A stretch of 64,000 nucleotides of DNA from Herbinix sp. (lineage in GTDB: Bacteria; Bacillota; Clostridia; Lachnospirales; Lachnospiraceae), in the NCBI GenBank assembly GCA_029238935.1, contig JAQZBN010000002.1, forward strand, positions 101,475 to 165,474. The letters are read 5' to 3'. The translations under genes were made by a program, and so were the position numbers. A model generated the notes under the pieces. It saw only the letters and a list, made by a program, of their open reading frames with translations, did not search any database and had not been told where the DNA came from. Of this stretch, positions 38,101 through 46,105 are shown piece after piece (the stretch's first letter is position 1; each line of letters opens with the position of its first letter).

Positions 38101-40948
38101 ACTTGCCGTTGCTGATCACATCACGGATATAGGGGTCGATCATAAGTAAATCATTGTGGCCTACGATTTCAGTTGAGATATATTCTGCACCTGCTAAAGT
38201 TTTGGCAATCCTATAGAGTTCTATATAATCTTCATAAGAGGATTTTCCAGACAAGTTGAAGAAACGATATAAATTCTCTCCTTGTGTCCGTAATTTCTCC
38301 AGAATTTCTTTGTACCCAGCTAATACCTCTTTGATCGAATTACGCAGATCCATGGTATATTCTCTGCTTTCAAACAATCGGAACGGACTATTCTTAACTC
38401 CTCCGCATTCCAGTGCTGCCACTTTATATCTGCTCACTAAATCCTTCCATTTTGTAAATGTATTCCCTGTGACCTTCTGGATCGTAGCCGTAGAAAACTT
38501 TGCTTTGCCAACATAATCGATTGTATTTTCATATTTTGTAATCGCTTCATAAAGGGAAATGCCATAGGAACGATTTTTGTGAACCTCGTTCATAACATCA
38601 TTTAATGTTAATCTTAATTCATGTAACCTTTTTGCTGTCTCTTCATACTCCTCCGGCTTTTTAATCTGTCCAACCTGCAAGGTACGATCCAATTGATCCA
38701 GTACATTTCTTTTCTGAACTTTATTGGAGTGCAATTCCAAACAGAACGGTGCAAGTCCAATGGCTTCCAATCTCTTCTGAACAACCGTAAGTGCAGCCAT
38801 TTTCTCCGCCACAAATAATACACTTTTTCCTTGATAAAGCGCATTGGCTATCATGTTTGTAATTGTTTGTGATTTACCGGTTCCCGGTGGTCCGTGAAGG
38901 ACAAAGCTTTGCCCCTTCGCCGCCGCGCATATCGCAACCAGCTGAGATGAGTCTGCACTCGTTGGGATAGCCATATCGGAGGGAATTAATTTCATATCAA
39001 GCTCATCAGCAGGAATGGAATTCTCAATGGGGGTCCACTCCATTTTCCCTGAGATCAAACTGGATACCACTTTATTCTTAACTAAATCCTCTGCACGATT
39101 TCGAAGATCATTCCACATGATAAATTGACTAAAAGAGAACAATCCAAGAAAGGAAATCTCCAATATATCCCAACGGCTTTTTGACATGACCCCTTGCCGT
39201 ATGGTATTAAAAATCAGGGGCAAATCTATCCCGTTCTCATCCATGGGTAATGGATCAAGTCCCATGATATTGATACCAAAGTCCTGGCGTAACATCTCCA
39301 GTAAGGTAATATTCATCTGGGGTTCTTCATCCCGTAATCGAATAATATAGGATTTATCCTGGACTTTTCGTACAATATCAACCGGAATTAGAACCAGTGG
39401 AGCATAACGGCATTTTTCACTCAAATCCGATTCAAACCAACGCAAGAACCCCAAAGCAAGATAGAGTGTATTGGCACCATTCTCCTCCAGGCTTAATTTT
39501 GCTTGCCGGTGCAGATTTTTCATACAACGGTCTAGTTCAAAATCATCCAGAAATGTCCGGATTCGCTTACTTTTAAATTCTGCCTTTGCTATCGCTTCTA
39601 TTAAATCCTTATCATTCTCTATTTCATAAATCTTAGAATCCTTTAAGGTGTTCACCCAATCCGTTGGCCTTGGCAGAATTTTAAAGTCCTCACCCTTAGC
39701 GAGTTCATCCTCCAGGGTCGATAAATTGGCGGACATGAGTTGTACCGCATTTTTAGTGATACGAAAACTTAATAGGGTATTACGAAGGCTAAAATCCAGA
39801 AGCTTTCGCTCCCAAATTTTCTGTTTGGTTACTTCCTTCTCTGTGGCAGTTAAGCCATGATATCTTAAATCCATCTGTTTTGGTTCAGCAGTAATTTCAC
39901 TGGATTTTCGTTTTTCATACTCAGCTAATGTATAATGTCCATCCTCCATAACTCTGATTGGAATGGGGCGGATTCCGCTTCCTCGGCTCCGCAGGACATC
40001 AACCGCCATGAGAAAATTGTTCGGATTTTGAAAATGATCCTTTGCATGTTTTTCTGCTCTATCAAAGTCCACTCCTTTCCCCGCAACATAATCCGTACAC
40101 TCCACAACAGATAACTCCTCGATACCGTTTGCGAGCCGTTTTGTAAGTGCAGAAACATCCTCCTGTACACACTCAGGAAAAGTCTGCTCTTCTAACCAAC
40201 ATCCAGCAAATGCATGACCTTTGATAAAAATAAGTAACCCAGAAAGCCCCACCGCTTCCATACATGCCACATAAAGAAGGGATAAATCTAAACAGGTTCC
40301 AAGCTTTTGTTCCAGTACAGCATGGGGAAGTCTTAGCCTTTGACCCTGAGCTTCATAGCTTGCCGGAGGTATATTATATACAATATTCTCTGTTTGTAAG
40401 GCTGCATAGATCGCTGCCATCTGCTTCTTAACAACATTGGGGTTCTTGGTCTGGTACCCGGTGAATGCCGGATCCCCGGTCCATTTCTTTAGGTAGGCAC
40501 TGGCTTTTCTTACGGTTTCCGTAATCTTTGGATGATTTGGTGTAACAAACGCTGATATGATTTCGGGCATAATCAATAACCCGGTCCACTCATCGTAAGC
40601 CAGTAATTCTATTGTATCATCCTTTGAATAAATACTTTTTTCTCCTTCGAACAGCTCCACATGAATGTTCCCAACAATTTTTTCAGTAAGAGTCAGTAAG
40701 TAATCCGGTGAAAGTATGATCTTAACCGGTGTTATTTCCACCGGTTCGTTCGGCCGCAGTCGTTCAATTCTTGACTCGAACTCTTTTGCAAACTGAGGTT
40801 CAAAAGATAGTTTCAGCTTGATATTATGTAATTCACTGCTTGTTATGTTCGTTACCACAAAGTTTCTAACGATTGGAACATAATTTTGCTGCATCGCAAA
40901 ATTAATGGATCGACTAAACTGACCCCCGACGGTTACCTTCTCCACCAT
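35126..40948 (-). CDS. DUF4011/DUF3320 multidomain SF1 helicase with transglutaminase-like and Vsr-like nuclease domains
   Basis: Protein of 1940 residues. A transglutaminase-like fold lies at about 130-320, with likely Cys219 (LGTCLDLSLLY) and His245 (KGHAFAGCW). DUF4011 follows. An SF1 helicase has Walker A GPPGTGKS at 686-693, Walker B LVIFDEASQLPTSEAVG, then VVVGDPKQLPPTS and late motifs NVQGDERDVILFS and LNVAISRARKQM. A Vsr/MTES_1575-type nuclease follows (YLLGIMCDGENYKKASTARD, GLGWNILRIWVLDW). DUF3320 is C-terminal (SKTDLVRETAKLFGFTRLG). Related proteins are often found in defence islands, so a role against foreign DNA is plausible. Here it is alone. Base composition resembles its surroundings. 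Confidence 0.85.
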   Translation of the reverse strand: MVEKVTVGGQFSRSINFAMQQNYVPIVRNFVVTNITSSELHNIKLKLSFEPQFAKEFESRIERLRPNEPVEITPVKIILSPDYLLTLTEKIVGNIHVELFEGEKSIYSKDDTIELLAYDEWTGLLIMPEIISAFVTPNHPKITETVRKASAYLKKWTGDPAFTGYQTKNPNVVKKQMAAIYAALQTENIVYNIPPASYEAQGQRLRLPHAVLEQKLGTCLDLSLLYVACMEAVGLSGLLIFIKGHAFAGCWLEEQTFPECVQEDVSALTKRLANGIEELSVVECTDYVAGKGVDFDRAEKHAKDHFQNPNNFLMAVDVLRSRGSGIRPIPIRVMEDGHYTLAEYEKRKSSEITAEPKQMDLRYHGLTATEKEVTKQKIWERKLLDFSLRNTLLSFRITKNAVQLMSANLSTLEDELAKGEDFKILPRPTDWVNTLKDSKIYEIENDKDLIEAIAKAEFKSKRIRTFLDDFELDRCMKNLHRQAKLSLEENGANTLYLALGFLRWFESDLSEKCRYAPLVLIPVDIVRKVQDKSYIIRLRDEEPQMNITLLEMLRQDFGINIMGLDPLPMDENGIDLPLIFNTIRQGVMSKSRWDILEISFLGLFSFSQFIMWNDLRNRAEDLVKNKVVSSLISGKMEWTPIENSIPADELDMKLIPSDMAIPTSADSSQLVAICAAAKGQSFVLHGPPGTGKSQTITNMIANALYQGKSVLFVAEKMAALTVVQKRLEAIGLAPFCLELHSNKVQKRNVLDQLDRTLQVGQIKKPEEYEETAKRLHELRLTLNDVMNEVHKNRSYGISLYEAITKYENTIDYVGKAKFSTATIQKVTGNTFTKWKDLVSRYKVAALECGGVKNSPFRLFESREYTMDLRNSIKEVLAGYKEILEKLRTQGENLYRFFNLSGKSSYEDYIELYRIAKTLAGAEYISTEIVGHNDLLMIDPYIRDVISNGKSKVSIENHMLNDFDITIFNYDVHTAILKWKQAENKWFLPKILGQNKLLKEIRLYAKNPKLLKKTGIMEVYQYLQTHAENTKVINSVSNNTTALFGAVWSNGNPNWELFERSYISSFTLNKSVSKLSKEKEQRTALLTRLSEVAANLTLYKNNQAEIYNSYLETVEQLNSVEKQLQEIYKVRVSEPHRDNLWLTEIIPQVENMLANMEGLKAWTTYLQIQDEVKNVGLTDIVKAHLEGMITEEELLPSYECNLSYGIIHEIMNGNQVLSKFQGAQFEQTIEKYKEVLKEFELLTIKELVSKLSAKIPRTAASMANSSEIGILQKAIKSGGRMMSIRKLFDSIPSLLRRLCPCMLMSPISVAQFIDPAFPKFDLVIFDEASQLPTSEAVGSIARGENVVVVGDPKQLPPTSFFASNQVDEENYDKEDLESLLDDCLALSMPQEHLLWHYRSKHESLIAYSNMKYYDNKLYTFPSPNDLVSEVRLIEVEGYYDKGNTKHNRAEAEAVVKEIASRMKNDQLNHNSIGVVTFSSVQQILIDDLLMEEFRKDPELEKMNNESAEPIFIKNLENVQGDERDVILFSIGYGPDKDGKVSMNFGPLNRDGGWRRLNVAISRARKQMLVYSTLKPEQIDVTRTRSEGVAGLKGFLEFAARGKNTLALKNGMQNENPRGIETIIAKRIQALGYEVKCNIGCSEYKIDIGIVNPKNPETYLLGIMCDGENYKKASTARDRNVLQPSVLTGLGWNILRIWVLDWLDSPEKVLRKIQSAIEQAVVGSHEQADKQADKNRMKAIDYHFEKIPEKEVEAGKAKDYRFASVQVRGNQEGFYDPANQNKIMECLQEIIAKEAPISRKLLFKKVLSSWMITRTGSRVEAVLDQSLRSMNITATSKGGITFYWRSDQKPEEYTEYRVAKNDEEKRSMDDISSEEIANAIKVVVETQISLSKTDLVRETAKLFGFTRLGNVIETSVERGLAEAMKRQTIVMSEDGEKIMLQD

Positions 40949-41297
40949 GATACACCTACACTTTCTTCGCTTTGTCTTTTTTATCCTATATGTAACAGCT
41001 CTCTAACTACTTTCCTTAATTATATTAATAATCTTAATCGATGCTATACCTAATACATAACTAATCTTGTTTCAAACTATATCAGTAATTATAAATCCCA
41101 ATTCTTTTCTAACTATCATATTAATCATTAATTTACATTATAAACCATAAGCATATTGCTTTCAAACGTTTATTACGCATTCAAAAAAAGGTCTAGTTGA
41201 AATTTATCAATAAACTTATCACTGTTGTTACATTCAAGAGAAAAAATATTTAATATCTGACTCTAAATCGAAATAACCAATCCTTACAGCATAAAAA
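40949..41297. other. Intergenic region without a recognised gene
   Basis: 349 bp of AT-rich DNA between the helicase start and the trmO terminator. No frame with a ribosome site is visible. It should contain the helicase promoter, but I cannot single out one hexamer pair. Confidence 0.45.
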
Positions 41298-41336
41298 AGC
41301 ATGAAAGATACCTTGATTTTGGTATTCAATCATGCT
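41298..41336 (-). terminator. Intrinsic terminator of trmO
   Basis: Stem AGCATGA..GAATACC with partner GGTAT...TCATGCT, 8-nt loop, followed on the minus strand by TTTTTTATGC. It lies about 95 bp past the stop codon. Confidence 0.82.
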
Positions 41337-41431
41337 CATAAATCACTGTAGTTATATAATTCACCATAGTTATAACTCTTGCGGTATTTTATAATCCTTA
41401 CATCCTTCCGTATCATTAATGGCTTAGAATA

Positions 41432-42190
41432 TTATTTCATAAGAGGTTCCACTTCACAGACCGTCAATACATTCTCCTTCACTGTAAACCTTGTATCATA
41501 TCCTGCAAATTCAACCCCGTAGATTCGATTAGGATCCTGCTGATAGGATGGTCTTGGATCTTGGGCGAGAACTCCGATTAGCGCTTCTCTTTTATCATCC
41601 GGTATCATACTAAGCCATTGTTCTGGAAATACTACCTCTAGTTCATAATCCTTCACAGGATCAGCGAAGCCACCTATCGCTTCGGGATGACTGTCCGTAT
41701 AAGGTAGGTAGGGCTTGATATCATAGATCGGCGTACCATCCATAAGATCAGCTCCTGTTATATAGAGAACCGGTCCCAGTTCACTTTCTAATTCAATCTT
41801 ATCCAGTTTTACGGAGGAAAGACCAATGGAATTGGGACGGAAGGGGGATCTGGTCGCAAAGACACCCATCCGTTTATTGCCCCCAAGGCGTGGAGGTTTT
41901 ACCATAGGTGACCATGTATCCCTTAAAGCCTCCGAGAACCCCCAGATCAGCCATAGATGAGAGAAGCCCTCCAATCCGCGAAAAGCATCAGGATTACGAT
42001 ATTCCGGTTCAAATACTAACTTCCCTTTCAATGTCTCCACTAATCCGCTCTGACGGGGAATTCCAAACTTCGTTGGAAAGTCCGTATGAATACGAGCTAT
42101 CATTTTAAGTGGTTGTTCTGTTCGTAGATCTTCTCTATTACTTGGACGAAGTTCTTTTCTAGTTTGTTGTCTATCAAGATTAAATTCCAT
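41432..42190 (-). CDS. trmO: tRNA m6t6A37 methyltransferase TrmO/TsaA family
   Basis: About 252 residues from an ATG at 42190 (GGAG at a spacing of 7); the frame continues upstream with weaker starts. The TsaA/UPF0066 core is clear: IARIHTDFPTKFGIPRQSGL, GFSHLWLIWGFSEA, GVFATRSPFRPNSIGLS (cofactor and substrate loop), LYITGADLMDGTPIYDIKPY and a C-terminal domain. TrmO uses SAM to methylate threonylcarbamoyl-adenosine at position 37 of tRNAs. The first ~50 residues before the core are extra and poorly conserved. Confidence 0.88.
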   Translation of the reverse strand: MEFNLDRQQTRKELRPSNREDLRTEQPLKMIARIHTDFPTKFGIPRQSGLVETLKGKLVFEPEYRNPDAFRGLEGFSHLWLIWGFSEALRDTWSPMVKPPRLGGNKRMGVFATRSPFRPNSIGLSSVKLDKIELESELGPVLYITGADLMDGTPIYDIKPYLPYTDSHPEAIGGFADPVKDYELEVVFPEQWLSMIPDDKREALIGVLAQDPRPSYQQDPNRIYGVEFAGYDTRFTVKENVLTVCEVEPLMK

Positions 42191-42417
42191 TCCAGTGCTC
42201 CAGACTTTCCTTTTGAGTGATCGCATTAATAAGATAATTTTAATATAAATTATTGATAACACTTATTCTAATATAATATATCATACTGTTCGTCTCCAAG
42301 GATTGTCAACAACTTCGTTTGATGTATGGATGGAATTTATGAATACATCTCGCCTCCTTAAGACTGTCTAGGAGATTTTTATAAGTCGAAATATTGATAT
42401 AAACAGACGATCATAGG

Positions 42418-43809
42418 TTATTCATTCAAATATGTACTGACTTTATTCTGCAAATTTTCCGCGGTTTGCTCGGCTGTTTGAAATCCCAGCAAAAAGCTCT
42501 TGATCTCGTCTTCAAACATTTTACCAATTACCGCATCAGCTAAATTGGCGGTAAATTCAGAATCGTTCCATTCCTTTATTTCATTGTACAACTCTTCTTC
42601 CATATAAGCATCCTTGGCAAACACTGCCTCAAACACTGATTTTTTTACAGGAAAAGCACCAAACCCATTAACTAGAGGCACTTTAGCTATCTCTTGCTGA
42701 ATTTGATCGCTAAGGCAAAACTTGATAAACTCCCATGAGAGTTCTTTCTCCTTGGAATTATTATTGATTGCCAGCCTCTCATATGCGGACAGTACTATTT
42801 TACCATCCGAATTAAGAAGCGGTTGTACATTAGTAAATTCCTTCTCATAGAAATCCTTATATTGGTATATTTGTGCTGGAAATAATAATGCGATAAATAA
42901 CTTATCTGACATGTCTATTTTTTCGCTGGAGCCTATCATTACCGCGTCAGGGTCAAAGCCAGCAGGCAAACATTCAGCGGCTCTTATAAGCATTTGAATA
43001 AATCGGTCGGAATTAATATTACAGGTTTTATCCTGTACATTAAACAAGGTATTATACTCTCTTATAAAGAGTCCTGGCAGTGTATAATTAAGATATAGAC
43101 CGTTATAATGGTCATCGGCTTGATCATACAAGTCAAACATCATATTATAATCCCAATAATTTTTCTCTTGCATAATATCTTCCGTGCTATATGTATTACT
43201 TATACCAAAATTAATATAACTAAAACCAAGCGGTATTTGGTAAAGCTTTTCCTTGTATTCATAAGCTTTGAATACATTTGTATAATATTCGTCAAGGGAC
43301 ATAGCAGAATCGTTATCAAATAGTTCATATAGATCAACTAAATAATTACTATCTGCATATTTTGCCGAGGGTAATCCGGATAAGTCCAATATATCGCCTC
43401 CTTGGCCACTCATCAAATCAGTACTCATTTTTAATACATATTTATCTGGTTGAAGGTCTTCATCTGGATTAGAACGACCTACGCTTCTGCTTATAGTCTC
43501 GCTTTCGTCAGCGCTATCGCTTATTGTTTCCTCTGAAATAAGCTCTTGTATACTTTCATTGAAAACATCAAACTTTATTAATACCTCCGGATGCTGCTCT
43601 TGAAATGCAGCAGCGTATTGTTCCAAAAAATAATTATCGCTGAAAGAAGACACCGTTAACACTTTTGAATATTCCTCACCGGAAGGTTCCGTTATTTCAG
43701 TACCATCTTGATTTTGGGTTATTTCTGTATCTTTATGATTTGAACATGAAACCATACTGCATAATAATACCAAACACAGAATAAAAAGTACCACCTTCTT
43801 TAAATTCAT
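42418..43809 (-). CDS. Extracellular solute-binding lipoprotein beside the peptide cluster
   Basis: Protein of 463 residues. A lipoprotein signal ends in the lipobox MVSC (residue 22). The mature part resembles family 1 extracellular binding proteins: VLTVSSFSDNYFLEQYAAAF, GGDILDLSGLPSAKYADSNY, YQIPLGFSYINFGISNT and the C-terminal SWEFIKFCLSDQIQQEIAK. No permease or ATPase for it is near. It lies about 280 bp downstream of the Cys-rich precursor genes on the same strand, behind a strong hairpin and a tandem repeat. It may recognise the mature peptide or serve in export or immunity, but that rests on position only. Confidence 0.8.
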   Translation of the reverse strand: MNLKKVVLFILCLVLLCSMVSCSNHKDTEITQNQDGTEITEPSGEEYSKVLTVSSFSDNYFLEQYAAAFQEQHPEVLIKFDVFNESIQELISEETISDSADESETISRSVGRSNPDEDLQPDKYVLKMSTDLMSGQGGDILDLSGLPSAKYADSNYLVDLYELFDNDSAMSLDEYYTNVFKAYEYKEKLYQIPLGFSYINFGISNTYSTEDIMQEKNYWDYNMMFDLYDQADDHYNGLYLNYTLPGLFIREYNTLFNVQDKTCNINSDRFIQMLIRAAECLPAGFDPDAVMIGSSEKIDMSDKLFIALLFPAQIYQYKDFYEKEFTNVQPLLNSDGKIVLSAYERLAINNNSKEKELSWEFIKFCLSDQIQQEIAKVPLVNGFGAFPVKKSVFEAVFAKDAYMEEELYNEIKEWNDSEFTANLADAVIGKMFEDEIKSFLLGFQTAEQTAENLQNKVSTYLNE

Positions 43810-43860
43810 TATAACACCCCTTGAGTTTAGTAAATACCTTGTATAGGCTTGATATATTCA

Positions 43861-43897
43861 CCTTATATAACCTTATATACCTTTATATACCTTTATA
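43861..43897. repeat. Short tandem repeat upstream of the lipoprotein gene
   Basis: Four successive 9-11-bp units of the form CCTTATATA, CCTTTATATA and CCTTTATA, about 50-90 bp upstream of the lipoprotein ATG. On the minus strand they read as repeated TATATAAGG/TATAAAGG. They may overlap a promoter and could change length by slippage. Confidence 0.6.
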
Positions 43898-43950
43898 GAA
43901 TAATTATGTTATAAATCACGAGCTTCGTAATTTGACCATTCATCGTTTAT

Positions 43951-43984
43951 GCGAAACAGATAGATTAAAATCTATCTGTTTCGC
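43951..43984. terminator. Strong hairpin between precursor genes and lipoprotein gene
   Basis: Perfect inverted repeat GCGAAACAGATAGATT/AATCTATCTGTTTCGC with a 2-nt loop, about 100 bp past the stop codon of the first precursor. No T-tract follows on the minus strand. It is therefore more likely an mRNA end protector or processing barrier, which would keep precursor mRNA abundant, than a simple terminator. Confidence 0.6.
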
Positions 43985-44086
43985 AAGCTATAAAATTAAA
44001 TTAAGTACATCTTACCATCTTACAATCCAGATCAAATGAATTAACTCTTACTCATCCCAATAAGGATATTTTTATCGAACTACGAA

Positions 44087-44287
44087 TTATGCATACATTG
44101 AAGTCGCATTATGAACATTATTAAACGTTGAACTCGCTGAAGCGTCATTCGTTGGATATTGTGTATTTGCCTTCAGATTGCTAGGTCCCGCACAAATGCA
44201 ACCACATCCACAGGTACATGTGCAATAGCATGCTCCATATGTCTGAACGCTATTATCATTTGATATATGCTTTTTAAAAAGCTTCAT
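44087..44287 (-). CDS. Cys-rich RiPP precursor A (CLI_3235-like)
   Basis: About 66 residues from the ATG at 44287 (GAGGTG at a spacing of 7). The leader ends NDNSVQTYG, then comes a run of seven cysteines at 20, 22, 24, 26, 28, 30 and 32, each one residue apart (CYCTCTCGCGCIC). The tail is rich in Ser, Thr and Asn. It shares D-N-S/T-V/I-Q/E-x-YG-x-(CX)6C with precursor B. It matches the described CLI_3235 bacteriocin-like precursors that accompany the CcpM radical SAM enzyme. The mature structure and activity of that class are not known to me. Confidence 0.88.
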   Translation of the reverse strand: MKLFKKHISNDNSVQTYGACYCTCTCGCGCICAGPSNLKANTQYPTNDASASSTFNNVHNATSMYA

Positions 44288-44414
44288 ACTAAACACCTCA
44301 CGTTTCATAATTATTGATATCTACCAATTCATTAAAAGAAATATACTCGCTGTTGAGTAAACAAACATAAGTTCAAGCTGTTCAACTAACATGATCTTAG
44401 GTTTTTTATAACTA

Positions 44415-44624
44415 TTAATTTCTGTATAATGCATCCGTATTGCGACTAGTTAAACCAGAAGTTGCGTAATTGGAACTCTGTCCCAGCGATTGATTCAAAT
44501 AATGTACCGGTGCGCTTGTACCTTCACAGGTACATGAACAAGAACACATACACTGGCAGGAGCATAGCCCATACGCCTCGATCGTGTTATCCACCCCGGT
44601 AATTTTTTTATTCAATTTTAACAT
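44415..44624 (-). CDS. Cys-rich RiPP precursor B (CLI_3235-like)
   Basis: About 69 residues from the ATG at 44624 (GGGAGG at a spacing of 8); an in-frame GTG lies three codons upstream. The leader ends VDNTIEAYG, then seven alternating cysteines at 21, 23, 25, 27, 29, 31 and 33 (CSCQCMCSCSCTC). Spacer residues and tail differ from precursor A, but the leader end and Cys register are the same, so one enzyme set probably acts on both. It lies 113 bp after the ACP-like gene. Confidence 0.88.
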   Translation of the reverse strand: MLKLNKKITGVDNTIEAYGLCSCQCMCSCSCTCEGTSAPVHYLNQSLGQSSNYATSGLTSRNTDALYRN

Positions 44625-44737
44625 GCTTTTCACCTCCCTTAACTTGAATTTTCTGCTGATAAAATAAATGTTGCACTACTAACCATTTATCACCAGCAAT
44701 ATAAACCCTATTGAATGTTTGTATCACAACCTTGATA

Positions 44738-44980
44738 TTAAGCAGTTGTACATTGTTCAATATAATTTACAATATTTTTCACAGTAGTATTGCTAATCGC
44801 CTCTACAAACTCATTCGTGATTTCTAAACCAAATTCAGCTTTTATTTCCTGCAATATGTAAACCATATCCAGAGGACTTATATTCACACTGGTACTAAAA
44901 AGGTTAACCTCGTCGCTCCTTATTTCCATATGGTTTATTTTTTTTATTATTTCGAGTACCTTATCCCTGGTATCGCTCAT
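44738..44980 (-). CDS. Acyl-carrier-related protein of the peptide maturation system
   Basis: Protein of 80 residues with the length and helix pattern of an acyl carrier protein (VLEIIKKINH, MVYILQEIKAEFGLEI, VKNIVNYIEQC). Where ACPs have D-S-L-D, this has S-P-L-D (NISPLDMVY), so the usual phosphopantetheine serine is proline; a serine lies one position earlier. It may not carry an acyl arm and could act as a scaffold. It fits the small acyl-carrier-related protein described for CLI_3235 clusters (TIGR04069, recalled from memory). GGAGGG precedes the ATG. Confidence 0.78.
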   Translation of the reverse strand: MSDTRDKVLEIIKKINHMEIRSDEVNLFSTSVNISPLDMVYILQEIKAEFGLEITNEFVEAISNTTVKNIVNYIEQCTTA

Positions 44981-45046
44981 ATGCCCTCCAAATATTGATT
45001 TTCTTACGATTAAGTAAGTTACTGATTTGTCTTTTTTTTAACCCAG

Positions 45047-46105
45047 CTAAATCAACTCTACATTACTTGCAAGCTTCCTCTCAATATCAGAACATAATTG
45101 TTCAGAACTAGTTCCCTGTAATATATTAGCAACTTTTAACGTGATGTCTTCTACTACACTACTTAATATGTTGTTCATGACATAATTCGAATCAAGGTAT
45201 ATGTATCTAAGATCTTTTGTTTCCTCGTCATAAGAAGCTTTGCAATTTGCTATGTTGAAATAGTCTATCTCGCAATTCATACTATATTTGCAATAATTAT
45301 TTAACATATGAAAATATTCAGGTGTAAATTGCTCATAAAGAATACTTAATATTGCGATATCGGGTATTACGGCATTATTTATGATATGTGCAGGTTCAGC
45401 AAAATCATTTAACACCATATCATTGTATTTCATTATGCTTCCTGGCACACCTAAAATTATCAAGTCCGGTTTTTGCTCATTTACGACATTGCATAAATAT
45501 TGGTTCAGCTTCAAAATTCGCTGCTTTACCGAAATATCCTCATATATAAATGGTATTTCGTCAAATCCAAATAATTCACTGTATTCTTTTGTTCCAAATT
45601 GGCTTACTTTATAGCCCTTACTTAAAAAATATCTCCGTAACGCTAGTTGCAACTCAAATTTGTTGCTATTTTCACCAGTGCCCATGATAGTTATGACTGG
45701 AACATCAATTTTATATAGCCTCTCTGGACCAATAAAATTGCTTGCGTAATTGCCCTTAATTAAGTTATCCTTAGCAAGATACTTTTGGAGTGTTTTTGAA
45801 ACAATGACTTCCTTACCATGGTCTATTCCTTTTTGAATCAATGCTTCATAAACAGCTTTTTTAGTTATTCTTTTATCAAAGTCAATATATAAACTATCAC
45901 ATTGGTCTATGATTTTATCGCAATCACTGCTTACCTTGATTCCGTGAAAATCTCCCCCATCAATACTTGATATGTCAAGCCCATCGCATGAGAAGGTGTT
46001 AGGAACGAGTGGGTAACAACGATCATACTCCGGTAGCAAGTCAATATATCTTGCTATCGGACTTAATTCTCTGTTAAACGGATATAGAGCTAACTTTTTC
46101 ATCAT
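45047..46105 (-). CDS. Peptide maturation system protein, TIGR04066-like
   Basis: Protein of 352 residues. Starts at one of two adjacent ATGs after GGAGGAGG, overlapping the end of the maturase gene by 32 bp, so translation is coupled. The N-terminal ~120 residues are a domain without familiar motifs (LALYPFNRELSPIARYIDLL). The middle holds a P-loop-like stretch, VITIMGTGENSNKFELQLAL, followed by LRRYFLSKGYKVSQFGT, then LIILGVPGSIMKYND, reminiscent of SIMIBI-type nucleotide-binding folds. This family is known only from CLI_3235-type peptide clusters. Its job, perhaps energy-dependent handling of the precursor, is unknown. Confidence 0.78.
   Translation of the reverse strand: MMKKLALYPFNRELSPIARYIDLLPEYDRCYPLVPNTFSCDGLDISSIDGGDFHGIKVSSDCDKIIDQCDSLYIDFDKRITKKAVYEALIQKGIDHGKEVIVSKTLQKYLAKDNLIKGNYASNFIGPERLYKIDVPVITIMGTGENSNKFELQLALRRYFLSKGYKVSQFGTKEYSELFGFDEIPFIYEDISVKQRILKLNQYLCNVVNEQKPDLIILGVPGSIMKYNDMVLNDFAEPAHIINNAVIPDIAILSILYEQFTPEYFHMLNNYCKYSMNCEIDYFNIANCKASYDEETKDLRYIYLDSNYVMNNILSSVVEDITLKVANILQGTSSEQLCSDIERKLASNVELI

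Noticed and set aside
35126..40948. Complete multi-gene defence island around the helicase-nuclease
   Set aside because: Neighbours are a sigma factor and TrmO; no methylase, second nuclease, integrase or att repeats are visible.
42360..42385. Possible terminator CTCCTTAAGACTGTCTAGGAG followed by TTTTT on the plus strand
   Set aside because: The stem is only five pairs with a large loop, and it points the wrong way for the minus-strand genes around it.
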